From Leadbetterella lacunae (GTDB taxonomy: Bacteria; Bacteroidota; Bacteroidia; Cytophagales; Spirosomataceae), in NCBI RefSeq assembly GCF_042649125.1, contig NZ_JBHRYQ010000001.1:2728001-2792000 (forward strand): a stretch of 64,000 nucleotides of DNA, given 5' to 3'. The notes under the pieces were generated by a model. That model saw only the letters and a program-made list of their open reading frames with translations. It searched no databases and was not told the origin of the DNA. This document shows positions 19,319 through 27,521 of this stretch, piece by piece (within the stretch, counting starts at the first letter, position 1; the number at the start of each line of letters is the position of its first letter). Made by a program: the position numbers and the translations under genes.

Positions 19319-20593
19319 TTATTTGGCGAGACCGAGTTTAATTCCAGCGTTTAACATATTTCCTTTTTCTTTATAACTTTCATTATTTCCATAAAGCAAA
19401 CTTTGGGAATTAAATCTATTAAAAGATGCAAAAACATCTAAAAAAGTATTTTTTGTAGCCAAGGTTTGATAACCAAGCGAAACTCCCACTTTATTGCTAT
19501 TTAACGGTTTATTAAAATCACTTATGATTGTTTTACTGACAGTACCTTCAGCCGCTATGTATAAACCATTCAAATTTTTAACGCCATTATAATTGGCTTT
19601 AATTTTAGGTAAATAGTATCTCAATTGTTGATGAAAACTTGTTGAGAAAAAACTGCGTTTAACTTCGATCTTTGTTGGTACTATAAAAATTCCAGAATTT
19701 GGGTCATAGTTATTATATCGGTATTCTTTTTCTCTCGAGAAACCAAATAAACCACCAGAATTTGTGGTAAATCGGGAATTAAATATTCGTTGTTCATATG
19801 AACCATTCGCTGATAATGCCTGATAGTTCCTATCTAAATAAAATATATTATTGAGGTTAAATTTTAATAATCTATTTACTTCATAGTTGCATTTTAAAAA
19901 TTCACAGCTGTTTTTCAAATCTTTTGTTTTGGGAAATAACAAACCTAATCCAACTTGACTATGTGTAGTTAAATAAACCTTATTGTGGGTATCATAAAAA
20001 TTGGAATACTCATACCTTTTATTCGATTTTATAGTCTTAAACCCTCCTATTAAACCAAATTCAAAAACATTTGCAAATTGCCTTCCATATATTATCGAAT
20101 ACGTTCTTTCATAATATCTACTAAAACTTCCAAATAAACCGATTAGGTTGGTCCTATTTAATAAGGACGAATTATTATCTGGTGTGGAAAACTTAAAAGA
20201 AATAAAATCTCCGGTAATATTTCCTTTTTTGCTTTTCAATTCTATGTCTTTTTTCATTAAAAAGTACCATCGGCCTTCTATCTCTGAATTTAACTGAAAT
20301 TTAGTATTGGGTTGAAAACCTGCATTGACCGACCCAATAATGGAAAAAGCATCTCCAAACTTCTGCTCATATTGTAAAAAAGTATTACTCCTTTTAGAAA
20401 AGGAACCACTTACAAACCTCACCCTCAACCCGCTCTTAACTTCCCGATTGCCCCCAAAGGCCTTTTCGTACTCGTCTATAAGCGTCGTTTTTTCAAATAC
20501 TTCCACTTTTTCTTCTGAAAAGGTAACATTTAGGCTGTCGGATTGTGCGTGTAGCGAGAAAGGTATACTGAGAAATAGGATTAGTTTTTTCAT
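19319..20593 (-). CDS. Outer-membrane beta-barrel-like protein, paralogue 1 of ECF operon
   Basis: A 424-residue secreted protein, paralogue of the adjacent 454-residue protein. The two share the signal peptide and the phrase SDSLNVTFSEEKVEVFEKTT almost without change, then diverge; both end in a KLGxAK tail. Strand-like segments such as FLQYEQKFGDAFSIIGSVNA and GLFGFSREKEYRYN fit an outer-membrane barrel. It starts 4 bp behind the DUF4097-type gene and so belongs to the operon led by the ECF sigma factor. No enzymatic motif is visible. Function unknown. Confidence 0.75.
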   Translation of the reverse strand: MKKLILFLSIPFSLHAQSDSLNVTFSEEKVEVFEKTTLIDEYEKAFGGNREVKSGLRVRFVSGSFSKRSNTFLQYEQKFGDAFSIIGSVNAGFQPNTKFQLNSEIEGRWYFLMKKDIELKSKKGNITGDFISFKFSTPDNNSSLLNRTNLIGLFGSFSRYYERTYSIIYGRQFANVFEFGLIGGFKTIKSNKRYEYSNFYDTHNKVYLTTHSQVGLGLLFPKTKDLKNSCEFLKCNYEVNRLLKFNLNNIFYLDRNYQALSANGSYEQRIFNSRFTTNSGGLFGFSREKEYRYNNYDPNSGIFIVPTKIEVKRSFFSTSFHQQLRYYLPKIKANYNGVKNLNGLYIAAEGTVSKTIISDFNKPLNSNKVGVSLGYQTLATKNTFLDVFASFNRFNSQSLLYGNNESYKEKGNMLNAGIKLGLAK

Positions 20594-20597
20594 GTTG

Positions 20598-21485
20598 TTA
20601 GAGTTTTTCTAAAGTGATATTTCCTGATTTATTATGGATTTTTATATTCGAATTCTCCTTGGAGTTTATTTCTAGCATCTGTCCATTTTTTTGAGTAATT
20701 GCTTTACCCAATTCTGATGGCAAATAAATTTGCCCAGAAGAAGTACTCAGTATTAATTTATGGCTCTTAAAATTTGCCATTTTTAGCGATACCATAGATT
20801 TTTCGGCCATACACGTCAAACTACTCAGTGTCCGCGGTTTGGTCAGCAAGACTTCGCCATAATAGCTTTTCATGGCTATAATCCCCGAAAAATCACTAAG
20901 GTTGATATTCGTTCGCTCCGACTCCAGGTTTAAATCCCCTGAAATGCCGGAAATATTTGCCTCGCCATATTTGGTTTTTATTTGGCTCACTCCACCTATT
21001 TGACCCAAACTCACATTACAAAACTCAGTTTTTAATATCAACTTCTCTGTTTTGCCCAAAACACGCACAGTACCGAAACTATTCTTGACTTCTAAGAGCT
21101 TATCCGCCGGAATTTTGAGTACATATTTGGTTTTAAAATTTGACTCTGGCTTTTTGTCCTTTTGGCTTAAAAGCAAATAATTCCTCAAAAACAACACCCC
21201 GTTTTTAGCCTCCGCTATATACTTCAAAAACTCAATGTCATTTGCCGCAGTGGCCTTACTTGGGTGTTTGGCACTTATTTCCATCGATAAACTCACCGTC
21301 GAGTTCCCCCAAACTTCTATTTCTATATCTGCTTTTTCGGCGTTTATTTCTATCGCTTTTATATCCGAAAAATCTTTGTTTATGTGCTTGGTGGCCACAT
21401 ACACCATGGTCTGAGAAAAAGACGTGGATATCCCTATCAGGGCTATGCAAAGTGCTATTAGTAATAAATGCAGGTACTTTTTCAT
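20598..21485 (-). CDS. Secreted DUF4097-type beta-helix-like protein
   Basis: A 295-residue protein with signal peptide (cleavage near TSFSQ). The body is a succession of short repeats of the form xTxYGEAxIxGISGDLxLES and SSGQIYLPSE, as in DUF4097/DUF2807 putative adhesins that fold as right-handed beta-helices. It starts 1 bp after the anti-sigma-like gene ends, and translational coupling is likely. In Bacteroidota such genes often follow an ECF sigma/anti-sigma pair. The role is probably envelope-related; no catalytic residues are seen. Confidence 0.75.
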   Translation of the reverse strand: MKKYLHLLLIALCIALIGISTSFSQTMVYVATKHINKDFSDIKAIEINAEKADIEIEVWGNSTVSLSMEISAKHPSKATAANDIEFLKYIAEAKNGVLFLRNYLLLSQKDKKPESNFKTKYVLKIPADKLLEVKNSFGTVRVLGKTEKLILKTEFCNVSLGQIGGVSQIKTKYGEANISGISGDLNLESERTNINLSDFSGIIAMKSYYGEVLLTKPRTLSSLTCMAEKSMVSLKMANFKSHKLILSTSSGQIYLPSELGKAITQKNGQMLEINSKENSNIKIHNKSGNITLEKL

Positions 21486-21486
21486 C

Positions 21487-22011
21487 TTAAATTTGGTCAG
21501 CCATTTTCTTGATCACCTCCGCCTTTTGACTTTCTATTTCGGCCAACTGACCCAATAGCTCCGGTTCGGTATTGTACTTTCCGATGGCCTCTTGGAGTGC
21601 CACACTTGCAGTGTTCAGATCTTCGAGTTCCGACTCCAACACCCTAAACTCTGGTTTTTCGCATACTATTTTTTCTTGTTGACACACCTTCTTTATTTCG
21701 GCGTAACTAATTTGGCTTTTAGCTACCGTTTTATTCAAAAAACCTTGTTCTATTTCTTGTTTAGAAAACTGAATTTCATTGGTATCTCTAAAAAAATAAA
21801 GGGAAGAAATAATTAGCAAAGACGCCGCGGCCAGCCATTTTAAGTAAAAAAACTTGGCAGGTTTCAGCTGAGCGGCTATATGACCCCAAACAGCCGCATT
21901 TGGCTCATATTCAGGCATTTCAGCCAAAACTTTCGCCTTGTTCTCATCATTCAGCTTGGCTTCTATGCGTTGCCACACTTTATCGTCGGGGTTATATTCT
22001 GGTAGATTCAT
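21487..22011 (-). CDS. Membrane-anchored anti-sigma-like protein
   Basis: A 174-residue protein with one transmembrane segment (about residues 55-72, WLAAASLLIISSLYFF). The cytoplasmic N-terminus contains the same motif twice: LPEYNPDDKVWQRIEAKL at residues 3-20 and MPEYEPNAAVWGHIAAQL at 30-47. The C-terminus is helical and charged. Its gene overlaps the sigma gene by 4 bp (ATGA), so a role as the partner that holds the sigma factor at the membrane is likely, although no zinc-binding anti-sigma motif (HxxxCxxC) is present. It is not a FecR-type protein. Confidence 0.75.
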   Translation of the reverse strand: MNLPEYNPDDKVWQRIEAKLNDENKAKVLAEMPEYEPNAAVWGHIAAQLKPAKFFYLKWLAAASLLIISSLYFFRDTNEIQFSKQEIEQGFLNKTVAKSQISYAEIKKVCQQEKIVCEKPEFRVLESELEDLNTASVALQEAIGKYNTEPELLGQLAEIESQKAEVIKKMADQI

Positions 22012-22517
22012 GATTTTCTTAGCGTTTCTTTTAATCTTTTTTTAGCATGGAAAAGTTGTGATTTTGAGGTGCCTTCGGCAATACCCAAAAGCTCCCCTAC
22101 TTCTTTATGTGTAAAACCCTCAATTTCAATCATTACAAAAACCGTTCGGAAGCCATCCGGCAAGTCCAAAATCGCTTTTTCGAGATATTCGGCATTCATT
22201 TGTTGGTCCCAAAGTATCAGCTCTGAGTCATTAAAATCTTCTCGGATTTCCAAAAACTTAACTTTCTTAAATTTCTGATAGGCTTTTCTGGCCACAATGG
22301 TTTTTATCCAAGCCCCCAATAAGGAATCTTTACGGAAATTTGAAAGGTTTTTAAAAACTTCTAGAAACGCATCTTGAAGCACGTCATTGGCATCGTCAAA
22401 ATCGCCCGTTAACCTATACGCTAAGGTATACATGGCTTTTTTGTAACGATCGTAAAGTGTGCGTTGAGCAAACCTATTGCTTATCAGGCAGGCTTCTATC
22501 AGCTCATTTTCAGTCAT
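22008..22517 (-). CDS. ECF-type RNA polymerase sigma factor
   Basis: A 169-residue sigma-70 family factor of the ECF class. Seen: region 2 with RFAQRTLYDRYKKAMYTLAY and the -10 recognition helix DDANDVLQDAFLEVFKNL, and region 4 with ILDLPDGFRTVFVMIEIEGF followed by the helix-turn-helix HKEVGELLGIAEGTSKSQLF. It heads a five-gene operon on the - strand with the anti-sigma-like, DUF4097-type and two barrel genes, and probably transcribes that operon itself. The divergent region of 208 bp before the CE15 gene would hold its promoter. Confidence 0.92.
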   Translation of the reverse strand: MTENELIEACLISNRFAQRTLYDRYKKAMYTLAYRLTGDFDDANDVLQDAFLEVFKNLSNFRKDSLLGAWIKTIVARKAYQKFKKVKFLEIREDFNDSELILWDQQMNAEYLEKAILDLPDGFRTVFVMIEIEGFTHKEVGELLGIAEGTSKSQLFHAKKRLKETLRKS

Positions 22518-22725
22518 AAATGGACGTTTTCAAGTGTTTCTATATTAAAGTGTACTAAATGCTCGTCAATGGTTGTACGGAGATAAAAAAGTTTTTCTTT
22601 TACCCAAAATAACCTTAGAAAAAGCACCCCAATTGCGTTATATTTATGGCTATTTTAAAACATCCAAAAGTAATTACAATTTGATGTTTTTTGGTATAAA
22701 AATATTCAACCTTTATAAAATTAAA

Positions 22726-24078
22726 ATGAAAAAAATACTGATTCTCATTTTGGTGTTTCAGGCATTTGCCCAAGCCCAATTTGGCCTAACTCCTGCTCAA
22801 AGAGACAGTCTTAACAAACGAACGGCAGCAGACTACGCCAATATGCTCACTCAAATAGGAATCCGTGCTGATCAACTTCGCCGTGGCCCCTCTGGTAACC
22901 CAAAAGATGCCAATGCTGCCAACAGTTCAGAAGAAAATGTAAAACCTTACACACTACCCGATGCATTGACTTTTAAAAATGGAAGGAAAGTAAGCACTGC
23001 AAAAGACTGGTATTCGATAAGAAGAGGTGAGCTTATTGAAGATTTTGAAACAGAGATGTACGGCCGATTGCCTAAAAACATTCCGACGGTAAAGTGGCAA
23101 ATAGTGTCTATAAAAGATACCACAGTTGGCAACTTCCCGATAAAAGAAAAACTACTAAAAGGCATAGTGGATAACTCGGCATACCCCAACTTAAAAGTGG
23201 AGATTGAGCTGTTAGTAGCCACACCAGCCTCCGCCAAAGAGGCAGTGCCCATAGTGATGGAATTTGGCTGGATTTCGTCACTATGGGCCACCGAACCTAC
23301 CAAAGCTATGAGTTTAATAGGTTCAGGCGAACCGACTTGGAAGGAGCAGTTGCTTTCAAAAGGCTGGGGATACGCGATATTGGTACCCGGAAGCATACAA
23401 GCCGACAACGGAGCAGGCTTAACCGAAGGTATTATAGGCCTCACCAACAAAGGAGCACACCGCAGCCCCGAAGACTGGGGTGTGTTAAGGGCATGGGCGT
23501 GGGGAGCCAGCCGAGCACTCGACTATTTAGAAACCGATAGTGACGTAATATCAAGCAAAGTGGCCATTGAGGGCCTTTCGCGATATGGAAAAGCGGCCTT
23601 GGTAGCCATGGCCTTTGAGCAGCGATTTTCCCTTGGTTTTATTGGCTCATCGGGAGCAGGAGGAGCCAAGGTTTTACGGAGGGTTTTCGGAGAGCAAATA
23701 GAAAACTTAGCCAGCTCAGGCGAATACCACTGGTTTTGTGGAAACTTCATAAAATATGCCAGTATAAAAACACAAGACGACCTGCCCGTAGACGCACACG
23801 AACTCATAGCACTGTGTGCACCACGACCAGTATTTATCAGTGCAGGCTCACCTTTTGTAGAAGGCCAATGGATAGACGCCAAAGGCTCATTTGTAGGAGC
23901 CACAAATGCCGGAGCTGTGTATACACTTTTTGGTAAAAAAGGCCTAAAAACCTCCACCTTTCCACAGTTAGGTGTGGCACTTGTAGAAGGCGACATCGCG
24001 TTTAGGCAACACGCAGGCGGCCACAGCACGGGTCCAAACTGGAGCACCTGGATTCCGTGGGCGAGTAAATATTGGTGA
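22726..24078 (+). CDS. CE15 4-O-methyl-glucuronoyl methylesterase (glucuronoyl esterase)
   Basis: A 450-residue secreted alpha/beta-hydrolase of family CE15, which splits the ester between glucuronate side chains of xylan and lignin alcohols. The start at 22726 (MKKILILILVFQAFAQAQ) gives a proper signal peptide; the in-frame ATG at 22573 would put 51 extra residues in front. Seen: nucleophile Ser in EGLSRYGKAAL (family form GxSRxGK), the following GSSGAGGAKVLRRVFGE and EYHWFCGNF, and the late His in QHAGGHSTGP. It is separated from the xylan genes only by the - strand ECF operon, so it belongs with them functionally. Its leader has an 8-bp inverted repeat (AAAACATC 22657, GATGTTTT 22683) and the ATTCAACC element at 22704. 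Confidence 0.88.
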   Translation: MKKILILILVFQAFAQAQFGLTPAQRDSLNKRTAADYANMLTQIGIRADQLRRGPSGNPKDANAANSSEENVKPYTLPDALTFKNGRKVSTAKDWYSIRRGELIEDFETEMYGRLPKNIPTVKWQIVSIKDTTVGNFPIKEKLLKGIVDNSAYPNLKVEIELLVATPASAKEAVPIVMEFGWISSLWATEPTKAMSLIGSGEPTWKEQLLSKGWGYAILVPGSIQADNGAGLTEGIIGLTNKGAHRSPEDWGVLRAWAWGASRALDYLETDSDVISSKVAIEGLSRYGKAALVAMAFEQRFSLGFIGSSGAGGAKVLRRVFGEQIENLASSGEYHWFCGNFIKYASIKTQDDLPVDAHELIALCAPRPVFISAGSPFVEGQWIDAKGSFVGATNAGAVYTLFGKKGLKTSTFPQLGVALVEGDIAFRQHAGGHSTGPNWSTWIPWASKYW

Positions 24079-24093
24079 AAATTTGGGGATTAC

Positions 24094-24134
24094 AGCCGAA
24101 ATTGAGCAATCAGAATTTCGGCTATAATTTTTTT
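24094..24134. terminator. Bidirectional terminator between CE15 and the Nudix regulator
   Basis: AGCCGAAATT (24094-24103) and AATTTCGGCT (24114-24123) form a perfect 10-bp stem with a 10-nt loop, with a T-tract downstream on the + strand. The genes on both sides converge here. Confidence 0.8.
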
Positions 24135-24150
24135 GTTCAGTTAACAATTC

Positions 24151-24867
24151 CTAAAAAAAGTCAACTTTCGCTCCGTCTTCTAATAGAGCTTTGTATTTCT
24201 GTTCGTTGAATTTATAGAGAAACGCCCCTTTTTTGGAATTGGCCTTGTCCTTTTCTTCCATTTTATCGAGTATTTTCATACCCAATATTTTCTTTCTGAA
24301 ATTGCCTCTGTCGAGTGTGTAACCATAAATGGAATCGTATAAGGCTTTTAGTTCGGTTAGTGTAAATTTTTCATTGAGAAGCTCAAAACCTATGGGCTGA
24401 GTTTTTATTTTTTGTCGAAGTTTATTTAGGGCATCGTCCACCATTTTTTTATGATCCAAAATCAAAATTGGCATGTCTGACATATTAAACCACTGCGACT
24501 CAAACTCGTCAGAGGTAGAAAGTTGAAATTGATCAATTTTGATAAGAGCATAGTGGGCAATCGAAATAACCCGAGCTCCCGGGTCTCTACTTACGTTTCC
24601 ATAGCTTCGCAGTTCTTTCAAATATACGCCTTTCAATCCTGTGATTTCTTCCAAAATCCGATTGCTCGCCTCCTTTATATTTTCGCTTACTTTCACAAAA
24701 CTTCCTATCAGCGACCATTCTTTTTCGAAAGGAGCAACTTTACGTTTAAACAACAGAATTTTGAGGTTTCCATCTTGGAATCCAAAAATAATACAATCTA
24801 TTGCTACTAAAATCTTATCTACGTCCGTGTAAGAGCTTTGAGGGCCGTATATATTTTTATTACTCAT
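24151..24867 (-). CDS. Nudix/winged-helix sugar-responsive transcriptional regulator (NrtR/AraR-like)
   Basis: A 238-residue regulator of the NrtR family: an N-terminal Nudix-like domain (about residues 15-140, ILVAIDCIIFGFQDGNLKIL and FVKVSENIKEASNRILEEIT) fused to a C-terminal winged helix (FTLTELKALYDSIYG, RGNFRKKIL). The Nudix box is degenerate, as expected for a ligand sensor rather than a hydrolase. The start is placed at 24867 (MSNKNIYGPQ), 14 codons after the first possible ATG at 24909, because homologues begin there. Bacteroidota use proteins of this type (AraR) to control sugar genes. It is divergent from galE-galK with a perfect palindrome in the gap, so control of galactose genes and of itself is the best guess. 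Confidence 0.85.
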   Translation of the reverse strand: MSNKNIYGPQSSYTDVDKILVAIDCIIFGFQDGNLKILLFKRKVAPFEKEWSLIGSFVKVSENIKEASNRILEEITGLKGVYLKELRSYGNVSRDPGARVISIAHYALIKIDQFQLSTSDEFESQWFNMSDMPILILDHKKMVDDALNKLRQKIKTQPIGFELLNEKFTLTELKALYDSIYGYTLDRGNFRKKILGMKILDKMEEKDKANSKKGAFLYKFNEQKYKALLEDGAKVDFF

Positions 24868-24915
24868 AAAATTTTGAAAGCTCAAAATTAAGCTTTTATT
24901 TTGTTTCACAATATA

Positions 24916-24934
24916 AAGAGTAAAATTTACTCTT
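24916..24934. promoter_or_regulatory. Perfect 19-bp palindrome, putative operator between regulator and galE
   Basis: AAGAGTAAA and TTTACTCTT flank a single central A, giving perfect dyad symmetry. It lies 10 bp before the galE ATG and just upstream of the regulator start, in the only intergenic space shared by both. Binding by the Nudix regulator is inference. Confidence 0.7.
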
Positions 24935-24944
24935 ATTAGTTTAT

Positions 24945-25982
24945 ATGCATAAAATTATTGTTACCGGCGGAGCAGGATATATAGGATCACACACAGTGGT
25001 GAGCCTAATAAATAGCGGCTTTGAACCTATCGTGGTAGATGATTTTTCTAACTCGCAAAGAGACAGCATAAAGCGAATAGAAAAAATAGTAGGACAAAGC
25101 ATTAGGTTTTACGAGGCCAATACTGCTGACATTAATTCATTTGAGAGGGTCTTTGCCGAAAACGAGCAAATTGCCGGCATTATACATTTTGCCGCTTTCA
25201 AGGCCGTAAAAGAATCGGTAGATAAGCCTTTGATGTATTACAAAAACAACTTGGTTTCGCTTTTGAATTGCATAGAACTTTCTGAAAAATACAAAGTCAA
25301 AAATTTGGTATTTTCATCTTCGGCTACAGTTTATGGCAATCCGGCTGAGCTGCCCGTAAGTGAGCAAACGCCTACGCAAAGACCAAGCTCACCATATGGC
25401 AACACAAAAAAAATAGGCGAAGAAATATTAGAAGACTATTGCAAAGCAAATCCTGATTTCAATGCCATCATTTTAAGGTATTTTAACCCAATTGGTGCCC
25501 ATGTATCTGGTCTTATTGGGGAGTTGCCAAATGGCGTTCCGAATAACCTAATGCCATTTATAACCCAAACGGCCTATGGCCTCAGAGAAAAGCTCTCGGT
25601 GTTTGGCAATGACTACGACACAGCAGACGGAACTGCCCTGCGAGACTACGTACATGTAGAAGATGTAGCAGACGCACATGTGCTTACCCTGCAGCGACTT
25701 GTAGACAAAAAAAACACTGAAAACTACGAATTTTATAACCTTGGAACAGGCAAAGGCACTTCGGTAATAGAAATCATTGCCGCTTTTGAAAAGGTTAATG
25801 ACCTAAAGCTTAACTTTACATTTGAACCACGAAGAGCCGGCGATGTGCCTGAGCTTTTTGCGAGTACAAAAAAAGCAAATGAAATATTAAAATTTAAGTC
25901 AAAGAAATCATTAGAAGACATGGCAAGCTCGGCTTGGAAATGGGAAAAAAGATTTAGAGACGCACAAAAAAACAGTAAATGA
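24945..25982 (+). CDS. galE: UDP-glucose 4-epimerase
   Basis: A 345-residue extended short-chain dehydrogenase that interconverts UDP-galactose and UDP-glucose. Seen: the NAD-binding start VTGGAGYIGSHTVV, the DDFSNS loop, catalytic Ser in VFSSSATVYG and YxxxK as SPYGNTKKIGEE, and GRRAGD-type region EPRRAGDVPELFA. It overlaps galK by 4 bp (ATGA) and is divergent from the Nudix regulator. Together with galK it supplies two Leloir enzymes; a uridylyltransferase (galT) is not in the window. Confidence 0.95.
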   Translation: MHKIIVTGGAGYIGSHTVVSLINSGFEPIVVDDFSNSQRDSIKRIEKIVGQSIRFYEANTADINSFERVFAENEQIAGIIHFAAFKAVKESVDKPLMYYKNNLVSLLNCIELSEKYKVKNLVFSSSATVYGNPAELPVSEQTPTQRPSSPYGNTKKIGEEILEDYCKANPDFNAIILRYFNPIGAHVSGLIGELPNGVPNNLMPFITQTAYGLREKLSVFGNDYDTADGTALRDYVHVEDVADAHVLTLQRLVDKKNTENYEFYNLGTGKGTSVIEIIAAFEKVNDLKLNFTFEPRRAGDVPELFASTKKANEILKFKSKKSLEDMASSAWKWEKRFRDAQKNSK

Positions 25983-27088
25983 AGATAGTAAAAACTAGCT
26001 CGCCAGGCAGAATTAACATCATTGGAGAGCACATTGACTATAACGACGGCTACGTGCTACCGGCAGCTATCAATTTGGGTACCGAAATAACCCTTGAACT
26101 AAACGAATCAGCAGACAGCTGCACGTTTACTTCAAGAGAACTGAATGAGCATTTTACTATTACCTTAAAAAACTTAGAAGAATATACGCCCGGCTGGGGA
26201 CGATACTTGGTAGGGGCAATAAAATCTTTGGGTGACAAAAAAGAGAAGCTAACTGGTTTTACCTGCGAAATAAGCAGCAAAGTGCCGCTTGGGAGTGGTC
26301 TAAGCTCATCGGCATCGCTTTTGTGTAGTTTTATTGGAGCACTAAACGAGCTTTTCGAATTAGGTTTAGAAAAAATGGATATCGTAAATGCAGCCGTAAA
26401 CACCGAAAGAAAACACGTAGGTGTAAACTGCGGCATTATGGATCACTTTACGAGTGTGATGGGTAAAGCTGATCATGCTATATTTTTGGATTGCCTTACG
26501 TTGGAATATGAATATTTGCCCCTTGACTTAAGCGAATATGAACTGTTGATAATTAACACCAATGTAAGTCACTCGCTTGATACTTCAGAATATAACAAAC
26601 GCCGCGAAGAATGTGGACTTGCATTATTAAAGTTGAAAGAAAGATACGCTGAAATTTCCAATTTTAGAGATATAACCGAAAGCCAACTAGCAGCGTGTAA
26701 GGATATATTGACAGCCACCGAATTCAAGCGACTGTCGCACGTGATAACCGAAACGGCCAGAGTTATTGAAGCCAAGAAAGCAATTATCGAGAAAAACTTT
26801 GTGGGCTTAGGAGAGTTGTTGTTTAAGTCACACGATAGTTTAAATCTCGACTATGAAGTAAGCTGCGAAGAGCTCAATTTTATAGTAGAAAGAGCAAAAA
26901 CAGATGCTAACATACTGGGCAGCAGAATGATGGGCGGCGGCTTTGGCGGTTGCACGATTTCGATAGCGGCCAAAGGCAAATCAGAAGATTTTGTAAAAGA
27001 ACTAAAAGGTGCATATAAAAGCCAGTTTGGCATCAATTGCACGCCACTTTCACTTGGCATAGGCGATGGTCTGAAAGTTTTGTCTTAA
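25979..27088 (+). CDS. galK: Galactokinase
   Basis: A 369-residue GHMP-family kinase that phosphorylates galactose at C1. Seen: the galactokinase signature PGRINIIGEHIDYNDGYVLP at residues 9-28, the ATP-binding motif VPLGSGLSSSASLLC, and the late motif GSRMMGGGFGGCTISI. It overlaps the end of galE and is followed by a terminator, so galEK form a two-gene unit behind the palindromic operator. Confidence 0.95.
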   Translation: MKIVKTSSPGRINIIGEHIDYNDGYVLPAAINLGTEITLELNESADSCTFTSRELNEHFTITLKNLEEYTPGWGRYLVGAIKSLGDKKEKLTGFTCEISSKVPLGSGLSSSASLLCSFIGALNELFELGLEKMDIVNAAVNTERKHVGVNCGIMDHFTSVMGKADHAIFLDCLTLEYEYLPLDLSEYELLIINTNVSHSLDTSEYNKRREECGLALLKLKERYAEISNFRDITESQLAACKDILTATEFKRLSHVITETARVIEAKKAIIEKNFVGLGELLFKSHDSLNLDYEVSCEELNFIVERAKTDANILGSRMMGGGFGGCTISIAAKGKSEDFVKELKGAYKSQFGINCTPLSLGIGDGLKVLS

Positions 27089-27221
27089 AAAAAAGCTTAA
27101 AGTAATACTTTGGCTGTAGATATAAAGAAATTTAAACTTATGAAAAGGCTTTCAAACAAAGCACTTCTCTATGTTTATGAAGATTATGATTTATTATCAT
27201 AGGTTAAAATGATTAAAAATG

Positions 27222-27248
27222 CCTCCTTATTTTAGGAGGTTTTTTTTT
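27222..27248 (+). terminator. Intrinsic terminator after galK
   Basis: CCTCCT (27222-27227) pairs with AGGAGG (27234-27239), loop of 6, followed by nine T. Confidence 0.8.
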
Positions 27249-27521
27249 GAAAGAAAAATGCATTTTGCCCAATAAGGAATTCAATACTAGAATATGCTAA
27301 AATCATATAACAATATGGTAAAACATAAAAAATAGGTCCTTAAAAAAACATGTAACTTACATTTAAGTCTTGCAAGGATTTTTTTATGTTTTTTTTCATT
27401 AAGAACACTATTTTTTTTAGTAAAAGAGAAACCCGAATTTAAACTTAATAGAAAAATACACTTTAGAAAAAGCATGCAAGTGGTTATCACAAAAATCTAA
27501 TATTCAACCTTTTATAAAAAA
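27249..27521. other. Long AT-rich leader of the sulfatase genes
   Basis: With the galK terminator this makes a 433-bp stretch without a gene. I see no RNA gene or repeat in it. It must carry the promoter of the sulfatase genes and ends in ATTCAACC (27502-27509), an element also found just upstream of three other secreted-protein genes in this window. Confidence 0.5.
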
